A program made the translations under genes and the position numbers. From JAFKKS01 sp039808325 (GTDB lineage: Bacteria > Pseudomonadota > Alphaproteobacteria > Rhizobiales > Xanthobacteraceae), in assembly GCA_039808325.1 (NCBI GenBank), contig JBDHSU010000130.1:1-11012 (forward strand): 11,012 nucleotides of DNA, read 5' to 3'. The notes beneath the pieces are model-generated. The model had not been told where the DNA came from. It did no database searches and saw only the letters and a program-made list of their open reading frames with translations. Of the stretch, positions 5,787 through 11,012 are shown one piece after another; positions within the stretch are counted from its first letter, which is position 1; each line of letters starts with the position of its first letter.

Positions 5787-6130
5787 TCAAACGCGTTTGG
5801 GATTGCCGCCATGCCAAACGCCGTGGCGCTGGCGCGCGCTGTGGGCGCTGCGATCAGATCGCCGCGTGCGACAGGCTGCCGCAGATCGGCCACCGCCCTC
5901 GGCGCAGCCGGGATGAACGGACATTCATGCCGGCGCCCGGCTTTTCCCCACTTCATTCAACCGTTGTTCACGAACGCAACGCTAAAGTAAGAAATCGTGC
6001 TAGCTTACAGCCACTTGGCGCTGGGGCTTCATATTTAGGCCAAAAAGGATGGGCCTTACTCAGCGATCCAGCTTTCGGCTGGACACAGTTATCAGAAGCG
6101 CCCGGCCGGGCGCCTATGGAGGGAAGTGGG
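5787..6130 (+). other. 344-bp leader region before the glycine-zipper protein gene
   Basis: No supportable ORF is present; frames open here are extensions of shadow frames from the desaturase gene. A 12-bp palindrome (CAAACGCGTTTG, 5788-5799) sits just after the desaturase stop. From about 5940 to 6060 the sequence is noticeably more AT-rich, the likely promoter zone, though I cannot choose a single -35/-10 pair. Then three hairpins lie in series: AGGCC/GGCCT (6037-6041 with 6052-6056), TCCAGC/GCTGGA (6067-6072 with 6078-6083), and the palindrome at 6098-6113. Confidence 0.55.
6098..6113 (+). promoter_or_regulatory. 16-bp GC-rich palindrome just before a ribosome binding site
   Basis: GCGCCCGGCCGGGCGC is a perfect palindrome ending 4 nt before GGAGGG (6118-6123), the Shine-Dalgarno of the gene at 6131. 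It could be a protein operator or, as RNA, a 6-bp hairpin affecting ribosome access. The site is suggestive only. Confidence 0.4.
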
Positions 6131-6421
6131 ATGAAGAAGACCTTTGTCGTTCTCGCCACGGCCGCGAGCCTCGCGTTTGTCTCCGCAGCCGTTCCGAATG
6201 AAGCGCTTGCGTGGCGTCGCGGCGGCGGCGCCGTCGCCGCCGGCGTGATCGGCGGCCTTGCCGCCGGCGCCATCATCGGTGGCGCCATGGCTGGCCCGCG
6301 CTACTATGACCCGGCGCCTGTCTACGTCGCGCCGCCGCCGGCCGCTTGCGTCGAGCCGCAGTGGGTGTGGTCGCCGCGCCGCGGCGAGTACGTCTGGCGC
6401 AACGTGCGCGTCCCCTGCTGA
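6131..6421 (+). CDS. Small exported glycine-zipper-like protein
   Basis: The 96-aa product starts MKKTFVVLATAASLAF, a textbook signal peptide with likely cleavage after EALA (residue 27). The mature part has a small-residue helix, AVAAGVIGGLAAGAIIGGAMAG (34-55, spaced GxxxG repeats as in glycine zippers), then a Tyr/Pro segment PRYYDPAPVYVAPPP, and ends in a compact Trp/Arg-rich tail (QWVWSPRRGEYVWRNVRVPC). It has two cysteines, C73 and C96, which may form a disulfide in the periplasm. Similar small proteins are frequent in Rhizobiales envelopes; function unknown, envelope association inferred. ATG 6131 has GGAGGG 7 nt upstream, and the signal peptide begins exactly there, so the much longer open frame from 5219 is not the gene. 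A strong intrinsic terminator follows 24 nt after the stop, making it monocistronic. Confidence 0.85.
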   Translation: MKKTFVVLATAASLAFVSAAVPNEALAWRRGGGAVAAGVIGGLAAGAIIGGAMAGPRYYDPAPVYVAPPPAACVEPQWVWSPRRGEYVWRNVRVPC

Positions 6422-6444
6422 TCGCGCGGTCATCGTCGGTTAGG

Positions 6445-6473
6445 AAAAGCCGGGCCGCGCGCCCGGCTTTTTT
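6445..6473 (+). terminator. Strong Rho-independent terminator
   Basis: AAAAGCCGGGC (6445-6455) pairs perfectly over 11 bp with GCCCGGCTTTT (6461-6471) around a CGCGC loop, and the run of T continues to 6473. The GC-rich stem followed by six T is a classic intrinsic terminator for the glycine-zipper gene. The A-run on the left arm could make it partly bidirectional. Confidence 0.95.
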
Positions 6474-6574
6474 GTTGCGTGATTTACTCCGGCTCAAACG
6501 CGCAGAGCACACGCCGCAGCCGCCCAGGCTGCCCGCGCAGTTGATGCGTCAACGTCTTGTGTTCCGGCGCGCTC

Positions 6575-6597
6575 CCCTCAGGGCGCGAACCTGAGGG
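6575..6597 (-). terminator. Hairpin overlapping the stop codon of the 67-aa membrane protein gene
   Basis: CCCTCAGG (6575-6582) pairs perfectly with CCTGAGGG (6590-6597) with a 7-nt loop; the stop codon lies in one arm. No U-tract follows on the minus strand. It may protect the mRNA 3' end or contribute to termination. Confidence 0.4.
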
Positions 6598-6781
6598 CCG
6601 CAACGAGCGCCGTCGCCGCCGCGCCCGCCAGCGCCACCGTGGCGATCGGATGGACATAAAAGGCGAGCACCACGCCTAATCCGAAAAGCGTGGTCAGCCC
6701 GGCAGCGGCGACGAAGAAGAAAGCTGTGCTCACTAAGGTGCGCGTGCTCAAGCGCCGCGCATGCGCGTCAAAGCTACTCAT
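6578..6781 (-). CDS. Small two-helix membrane protein, function unknown
   Basis: I do not recognise this 67-aa protein. It has a polar, basic N-terminus (SSFDAHARRLSTRT), a hydrophobic stretch at about residues 18-42 (STAFFFVAAAGLT then TLFGLGVVLAFYV), a short HP turn at 44-45 and a second hydrophobic, Ala-rich stretch at about 46-64, ending LRFAP. This predicts a helical hairpin in the inner membrane. ATG 6781 was chosen; a GTG three codons upstream (6790) is an alternative, and only a weak GGTGGG-like ribosome site is visible. It lies downstream of the lytic transglycosylase gene on the same strand with a 163-bp gap, so independent transcription is more likely. A perfect 8-bp hairpin overlaps its stop codon. 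Confidence 0.6.
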   Translation of the reverse strand: MSSFDAHARRLSTRTLVSTAFFFVAAAGLTTLFGLGVVLAFYVHPIATVALAGAAATALVAALRFAP

Positions 6782-6944
6782 CTTACCCACCAGATCACTC
6801 TGCGAGCGTCCGCCTCAGTTCCCGCCAGAAGCAAAGCACTGGGCGGCAGGCGCGGCAAGGTTGGGAATATCAGCCCGCTCACGTCTTTGTACGAATGCTG
6901 CTTTTATGGCACAGTTGGAAGCGTTTCCGCGCAGGTCCCCGACG
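6782..6944. other. 163-bp gap upstream of the 67-aa membrane protein gene
   Basis: No ORF or RNA gene that I can support. The stretch 6875-6925 is more AT-rich than average and may hold a promoter for the small minus-strand gene. I cannot place a convincing -35/-10 pair, and I see no terminator for the lytic transglycosylase gene ending at 6945. Confidence 0.45.
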
Positions 6945-8177
6945 CTACCGCTCTGTACCGCGCGTCAGATGATCGAGCACGGCCTTGTTCGGCCAGCAGT
7001 CGAGCTTGAGCCCGTTGGCCTTCTGGTAATGGCCGATGGCGAGGCGCGTCGCCATGCCGGCCTTGCCGTCGATCTTGCCGCTGTAGAGCTTGCGGCGCGT
7101 GAGGCCGCGCTGGATCGCCTCGAGATCGGCGCTCTTCATCTGCACCACCGGCCGCCACGGTGCCTCGAAGGGGCGCGGCGACGCGATGCGGTCGGCGAGA
7201 TGGCCGACGAACATCACGTAGAGGTCGGAGAAGTTGTAGCTCTTGATCACGTAGTAGTTCGGCAGGATCAGGAACGCCGGGCCGTAGATGCCGGCCGGCA
7301 GGAACAGCGACGCCTTCGCCGCCAGTTCCTTGCGCGAGAACGAGCGCCCGTAGGCCGGCGCGAAGCCGCGCCGCGCCCATTCCGCGACCGTCATGGTCAC
7401 ATCAGGATCGGCGCCGGTGCAGTCGAGATTTTTCGGCGCGCGCACCTCATAGGCCCACGCCTCGCCCGCCTGCCAGCCCTTGCCGACGAGTTGCGCGGCC
7501 GCGGAGGCGAGCGCATCCGGCACCGAGGAGAAGACGTTGCGGCGGCCGTCGCCGTCCATGTCGACGGCGTATTTGTCGAAGTCGGACGGCATGAACTGCA
7601 CGAGCCCCATGGCGCCGGCCCAGGAGCTGCGCATCTCGGCGCGCGTCGCCACGCGGTCCTGCAGCATCTTCATCGCCAGGATGAATTCCGGGCGGAAACG
7701 CTCCTTGCGCCGTCCGACATACGCCTGCGTCGCGAGCGTGCGCAGCGCGTCGTAGGGAAGCTTCGCGCCGCCGTAAGCGGTCTCGCGCGCCCAGATCGCC
7801 AGCAGGATCTCCGGCGGCACGCCGGTGCGCTTCTCGATCGCGGCCAGTGTGGCGCGATGTTCAGCGAGCAGTTGACGCCCCTTCGCCGCCAGCCGCTCGA
7901 TCGTCGCTTCCTTGAGATACTCCGCCGGCGTGCTGACGAACTCGGCCTGCCCGCGCTCGGGACGCGGCGGCTTGCCGGGGATCACGAGGTCCGGCAGCGA
8001 CAGGTCGGGTTCGAGATCGCGGGTCAGCGCGTCGAACGTGCCGCGCGAGACGCCGGCACGCTGCGCCTCCGGCCACACCGACGCGAGGAACTGCGCGAAC
8101 GCCGGATCGGCCGCGTGCGCGGGCTGAACGCCGCAGGCGGCGATCAGCAGCAATGCGAGCGCGGCGAGCCGAGCCAT
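6945..8177 (-). CDS. Lytic murein transglycosylase, MltB/SLT_2 type, with C-terminal peptidoglycan-binding domain
   Basis: This 410-aa enzyme should cleave the MurNAc-GlcNAc bond of peptidoglycan, leaving 1,6-anhydro ends. The catalytic domain (about 23-330) is the MltB/GH103 type: IWARETAYGG holds the likely catalytic glutamate E132, GAMGLVQFMPSDF (188-200) is the family signature, and VDMDGDGRRN (205-214) and ILPNYYVIKSYN (304-315) are further conserved blocks. Residues about 345-405 form a PG_binding_1-like domain (LEAIQRGLTRRKLYSGKIDG, then TRLAIGHYQKANGL). The N-terminus MARLAALALLLIAACGVQ contains a lipobox-like IAAC with C15, so it may be an outer-membrane lipoprotein like MltB; AHA|AD at 22 is an alternative signal-peptidase I site. 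The ATG at 8177 shares one base with the stop codon of the upstream UPF0114 gene (TGATG), implying coupled translation. Confidence 0.94.
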   Translation of the reverse strand: MARLAALALLLIAACGVQPAHAADPAFAQFLASVWPEAQRAGVSRGTFDALTRDLEPDLSLPDLVIPGKPPRPERGQAEFVSTPAEYLKEATIERLAAKGRQLLAEHRATLAAIEKRTGVPPEILLAIWARETAYGGAKLPYDALRTLATQAYVGRRKERFRPEFILAMKMLQDRVATRAEMRSSWAGAMGLVQFMPSDFDKYAVDMDGDGRRNVFSSVPDALASAAAQLVGKGWQAGEAWAYEVRAPKNLDCTGADPDVTMTVAEWARRGFAPAYGRSFSRKELAAKASLFLPAGIYGPAFLILPNYYVIKSYNFSDLYVMFVGHLADRIASPRPFEAPWRPVVQMKSADLEAIQRGLTRRKLYSGKIDGKAGMATRLAIGHYQKANGLKLDCWPNKAVLDHLTRGTER

Positions 8178-8770
8178 CAGTGCGCCGCGTGGCGCTTGGA
8201 CGCGTGGTTTCCTTCGGAGAGACGATCGACATAGGCGATGCCGATCGCGGAGACGATGAAGGTCAGATGGATCAGCGTCTGCCACATCACGCCGGCCTCG
8301 GTGAAGTTGGTGGCGCGCCCCGTGGGCCCGAGATTGCCGGCCTCGATGAAGGTGCGCAGCAGATGGATCGACGAGATGCCGATGATCGCCATCGCGAGCT
8401 TGATCTTCAGCACGCTGGCGTTGACGTGCGAGAGCCATTCCGGCTGGTCCGGGTGGCCTTCGAGCTCCAGGCGCGACACGAACGTCTCGTAGCCGCCGAC
8501 GATCACCATCACCAGCAGGTTCGAGATCATCACCACGTCGATCAGGCCGAGGACGACCAGCATGATCTGCTGCTCGGAGAAGTCGAACGAGTGATTGATC
8601 AGGTGCCATAGCTCCTTAAGGAACAGGATGACGTAGACGCCTTGCGCGATGATCAGGCCGAGATAGAGCGGCAATTGCAGCCAGCGCGAGGAAAAGATCA
8701 AAGCCGGCAAGGGGCGCAGCTGCCGCGCGAGCCTTGCCGGCGGAATCGGTGTTTCGGGCGTCATCGACAT
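8177..8770 (-). CDS. UPF0114 / TIGR00645 family inner-membrane protein (YqhA-like)
   Basis: The 197-aa product matches the YqhA-type UPF0114 family. The opening SRWLQLPLYLGLIIAQGVYV (residues 28-47) and ELWHLI (53-58) are characteristic, as are the middle block LGLIDVVMISNLLVMVIVGGYETFVS (74-99) and the later LKIKLAMAIIGISSIHLL (121-138). Four hydrophobic stretches lie near 33-55, 69-93, 123-141 and 163-181. Its molecular function is not established. The start at 8770 was chosen because GGGAGG lies 10 nt upstream; ATG 8764 is a close alternative, and the family-like region begins well after both. It is the first gene of a two-gene unit with the lytic transglycosylase, overlapping it by one base, which suggests an envelope-related role but does not prove one. 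The C-terminus is His/Lys-rich (SEGNHASKRHAAH). Confidence 0.92.
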   Translation of the reverse strand: MSMTPETPIPPARLARQLRPLPALIFSSRWLQLPLYLGLIIAQGVYVILFLKELWHLINHSFDFSEQQIMLVVLGLIDVVMISNLLVMVIVGGYETFVSRLELEGHPDQPEWLSHVNASVLKIKLAMAIIGISSIHLLRTFIEAGNLGPTGRATNFTEAGVMWQTLIHLTFIVSAIGIAYVDRLSEGNHASKRHAAH

Positions 8771-8896
8771 GCTTGCAGAACCTCCCAAGCGGGCCGCGAA
8801 GGGCGGCGATGGCCCTCCTATCTAAGCTGCCGGGCCGATTCGCACGAGGCGCGCGACGAGGCGTCGCATGCCGGCCGTTACCCCGAGGCGCACCCC

Positions 8897-8923
8897 TTCA
8901 CCTCTCCGCCAGGGAGAGGTGAA
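8897..8923. terminator. Perfect 11-bp stem hairpin downstream of tam
   Basis: TTCACCTCTCC (8897-8907) is the exact reverse complement of GGAGAGGTGAA (8913-8923), loop GCCAG. It begins 4 nt beyond the stop codon of the minus-strand tam gene. There is no U-run on that strand after the stem, so it may be a palindromic intergenic repeat of the type common in Bradyrhizobium relatives rather than a classic terminator. The rest of the 157-bp gap to the UPF0114 start holds only a small GCGACG-AGG-CGTCGC hairpin (8853-8867). Confidence 0.6.
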
Positions 8924-8927
8924 AAGA

Positions 8928-9698
8928 TCACCGCTGCGCGACGATGAACAGGCGCGGGAAGCGCAGGATCACCTTGCCGTCGACGCGGGCGGGATAGCTC
9001 TTCTCGAGCTTGGACTTGTAGAGATCGAGAAACGCCGGCCGCTCCTCGGCCGCGAGCGGGTCGAGAAACGGGCGCAGCCCCGTCCCCTTCAGCCACTCGA
9101 TGATGCCGCCCGCGCCGGCCATCGGGTGATTGTAGATCGTGTGCCAGATGTCGAGCCGCGCGGCGAGCGGGCGGAACAGATCGTAGTATGCGTCGACGGA
9201 CGGCAGGAGATCGCGCCGCGCCGCCGCTTCGCGCAGCTTGTCCGCCCAGCGCGGATCGCTCGCCGTCTCCTGCATCAGGGTATGCGACGGCTCGGAGAGA
9301 TTGTCCGGCATCTGCACCGCGAGCACGCCGCCTTGCGGCAGCGCTTCGAGAAGGCGCTTGAGCACGGCCGCATGGTTCGGCACCCACTGGAACACGGCGT
9401 TGGCGTAAAGGAGATCGGCGTCCGGCGGCGGCGTCCAGGAGTTCAGATCGGCCTGCGAGAAGGTGCAGCCCGGCAGCCGCTCGCGCGCCTGCCGCAGCAT
9501 GTCGGGGGAGGAATCGACGCCCTCGACCCGCGCGTCGGGATAGCGCCGCGCGATCAGCTCCGTCGAGTTGCCCGGACCGCACCCCATGTCGACGGCCTTG
9601 CGGATCTTCGCCAGCGGCACTTGCGCGAGAAGATCGCGCGCCGGGCGCGTGCGCTCGTCCTCGAACTTCAGATATTGCGACGCGGACCAGTCGGACAT
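8928..9698 (-). CDS. tam: Trans-aconitate 2-methyltransferase
   Basis: This 256-aa protein is a SAM-dependent class I methyltransferase matching Tam along its length (E. coli Tam is about 252 aa). Tam methylates trans-aconitate, an inhibitor of aconitase formed spontaneously from cis-aconitate, and so protects the citric acid cycle; it acts in the cytoplasm. Motif I VDMGCGPGNST is at residues 36-46, the acidic residue that binds the SAM ribose is D62 (EGVDSSPDML), and the Tam-typical blocks LYANAVFQWVPNH (97-109) and VQMPDNLSEPSH (128-139) are both present. The opening WSASQYLKFEDERTRPARDL is also characteristic. ATG 9698 has AAGAAGG 8 nt upstream, whereas the longer frame to 9764 would add a non-conserved 22 residues. 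It is monocistronic and divergent from the toxin gene, with 87 bp between the start codons. Confidence 0.94.
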   Translation of the reverse strand: MSDWSASQYLKFEDERTRPARDLLAQVPLAKIRKAVDMGCGPGNSTELIARRYPDARVEGVDSSPDMLRQARERLPGCTFSQADLNSWTPPPDADLLYANAVFQWVPNHAAVLKRLLEALPQGGVLAVQMPDNLSEPSHTLMQETASDPRWADKLREAAARRDLLPSVDAYYDLFRPLAARLDIWHTIYNHPMAGAGGIIEWLKGTGLRPFLDPLAAEERPAFLDLYKSKLEKSYPARVDGKVILRFPRLFIVAQR

Positions 9699-9764
9699 GC
9701 GGTCAACCTTCTTTGGGGCCGGGCCGAAGATACCCAGGGCGCCCCCTGCGGCAGCCAGCATCAC

Positions 9765-9785
9765 TGTATATTATGGTCATATACA
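9765..9785 (+). promoter_or_regulatory. Inverted repeat abutting the BrnT start codon, probable operator
   Basis: TGTATAT (9765-9771) and ATATACA (9779-9785) are exact reverse complements separated by 7 nt, and the ATG follows at the next base. The AT-rich repeat also contains TATATT (9767-9772) and TATTAT (9769-9774), either of which could be a -10 box. Type II antitoxins with ribbon-helix-helix domains usually repress their own promoter at such sites, so this is the likely operator. No Shine-Dalgarno precedes the ATG. Confidence 0.6.
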
Positions 9786-10085
9786 ATGATTGTCCCCCAC
9801 ACTGTCGTCGGCTCCGAATGGGACGAAGGCAACGCTCGCAAGAGCGAAACCAAACATGGCGTGAGCCAAGCTGAGGCAGAAGACATTTTCCTGAATGAGC
9901 CTTTGCTCATCGTGGAGGATGCCAAACACAGCGCGGCCGAGCGCAGATTTCACGCGCTCGGGCGGACATTACAAGGACGAAGGCTGCATATCACATTCAC
10001 GTTGCGGCGAAGCGGAACGCTAATCCGGCTGATCTCGGCGAGAGACATGCACCGGAAGGAGCGGGATCTCTATGAAAAATCCTAG
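9786..10085 (+). CDS. brnT: BrnT family toxin (type II toxin-antitoxin)
   Basis: The 99-aa product carries the BrnT signatures in order: EWDEGNARKSETKHGVS (residues 11-27, the normal N-terminal block), AEDIFLNEPLLIVEDAKHS (31-49), ERRFHALGRTLQGRRLHITFTLR (52-74 in pieces) and the C-terminal IRLISARDMHRKERDLYE (80-97). BrnT has a RelE-like fold and is a ribonuclease that halts growth by cutting RNA; it is neutralised by the antitoxin encoded next. The ISAR motif is followed by DM where many family members have RRA or KA. The only possible start is ATG 9786; it adds about ten residues before the conserved FEWD-like block and has no ribosome site, so a leaderless or near-leaderless mRNA is likely. 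The gene has visibly more A/T third positions than its neighbours, a sign of transfer. Confidence 0.92.
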   Translation: MIVPHTVVGSEWDEGNARKSETKHGVSQAEAEDIFLNEPLLIVEDAKHSAAERRFHALGRTLQGRRLHITFTLRRSGTLIRLISARDMHRKERDLYEKS

Positions 10086-10329
10086 GCATCGGACACCTCC
10101 CAAGACGGAAGCGGCGGAACGCGCTTTCTGGGAAAGCCACGACTCCTCCGATTCTATCGATTGGACGAAGGCGGAGCGTGCGCGTTTCCCCAATCTCAAG
10201 CCATCGACCACGGCGATCTCGCTGCGACTGCCCGTCAACCTGCTGGAGCAGATCAAGGTGGCCGCGAACAAACGCGACGTCCCTTATCAGTCGCTGATCA
10301 AAATGTGGCTCGCGGAAAAGGTCGAATAG
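10072..10329 (+). CDS. CopG-type ribbon-helix-helix antitoxin paired with BrnT
   Basis: This 85-aa protein resembles the CopG_antitoxin family (formerly DUF3680) that commonly accompanies BrnT, rather than the classical BrnA sequence. The N-terminal half has AERAFWESHDSSDSIDW (residues 15-31) and FPNLKPST (39-46), probably the toxin-binding part. The C-terminal half is the DNA-binding ribbon-helix-helix: strand TTAISLRLP (46-54), helix LLEQIKVAANKR (57-68), turn DVPYQ and helix SLIKMWLAEKV (74-84). Its start overlaps the end of brnT by 14 nt, and AAGGAG lies 10 nt before the ATG, so the antitoxin has a good ribosome site while the toxin has none. The complex should autorepress at the inverted repeat upstream of brnT. 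It converges on ettA with 41 bp between stops. Confidence 0.9.
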   Translation: MKNPRHRTPPKTEAAERAFWESHDSSDSIDWTKAERARFPNLKPSTTAISLRLPVNLLEQIKVAANKRDVPYQSLIKMWLAEKVE

Positions 10330-10370
10330 ACTGGCGCGGGCCGTCTCCTCACCGACGAGCTCCCCGCACC

Positions 10371-11012
<642 letters not shown>

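Noticed and set aside
5966..5976. GTTC-AC-GAAC as a possible SOS (LexA) box
   Set aside because: Alphaproteobacterial LexA sites are typically GTTC-N7-GTTC/GAAC-N7-GAAC direct repeats; the spacing and orientation here do not fit, and the downstream gene has no DNA-damage link.
5219..6130. Upstream extension of the glycine-zipper protein frame
   Set aside because: It overlaps the desaturase gene out of frame; the signal peptide and a good Shine-Dalgarno mark ATG 6131 as the start.
6540..6553. GTTGA-TGCG-TCAAC hairpin as a terminator
   Set aside because: Five-bp stem without a U-tract between the strong terminator and the 67-aa gene; too weak to call.
6690..8234. 514-codon plus-strand frame
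   Set aside because: Antisense shadow of the lytic transglycosylase; composition is Arg/Ala/Glu-rich without domain features.
8868..9785. Upstream extension of the toxin frame (about 306 codons before the BrnT ATG)
   Set aside because: It is antisense to tam and does not resemble BrnT; no start with a ribosome site near the conserved region other than ATG 9786.

Overview
The window is high-G+C DNA (about two thirds G+C by eye, with strong G/C third-position bias) typical of an alphaproteobacterium. The protein types (DUF1993, YbhB/YbcL-type PEBP, UPF0114/TIGR00645, trans-aconitate methyltransferase, EttA, small Ala/Gly-rich exported proteins) and the abundant GC-rich palindromic intergenic repeats suggest Hyphomicrobiales, perhaps near Bradyrhizobium/Rhodopseudomonas/Xanthobacteraceae. 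That placement is an inference from style, not a database match. There is no rRNA, tRNA, CRISPR array, transposase or phage gene.

Layout. 1-320: three tandem copies of a palindromic REP-like element in 120-bp units. 330-827 (-): PEBP/YbhB-like protein. 928-1134 (+): 68-aa membrane peptide. 1159-1662 (-): DUF1993 protein. 1851-2624 (+): classical SDR oxidoreductase, followed by a run of hairpin repeats (2632-2760). 2773-3228 (-) and 3476-3832 (-): two exported proteins of unknown function. 3994-4644 (+): exported DsbA-like thiol oxidoreductase with a CPYC site. 4755-5786 (+): membrane sterol-desaturase/fatty-acid-hydroxylase family protein. 6131-6421 (+): small exported glycine-zipper-like protein with a clear intrinsic terminator. 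6578-6781 (-): 67-aa membrane peptide. 6945-8177 (-) and 8177-8770 (-): MltB-type lytic transglycosylase, translationally coupled behind a UPF0114 membrane protein. 8928-9698 (-): trans-aconitate 2-methyltransferase. 9786-10329 (+): BrnT toxin and CopG-type antitoxin. 10371-11012 (-): 3' part of ettA, cut by the window edge.

Most genes stand alone or in pairs and often alternate strand, so this is ordinary chromosomal housekeeping and envelope territory rather than one pathway. The envelope theme is noticeable: a PEBP, three small exported proteins, a periplasmic DsbA, a membrane hydroxylase, a lytic transglycosylase and three other membrane proteins. Two pairs are clearly linked: UPF0114 with the lytic transglycosylase (TGATG stop/start overlap), and BrnT with its antitoxin (14-nt overlap). 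The toxin-antitoxin pair is less G+C-rich than its neighbours and looks acquired.

I did not find a convincing new multi-gene system. The observations most worth a second look are non-coding or translational: the palindrome that abuts the BrnT start codon with almost no leader, the tandem GNRA-loop hairpins after the SDR gene, the 15-bp repeat that duplicates a Shine-Dalgarno-ATG module inside a signal peptide, and the 120-bp REP-like tandem array.
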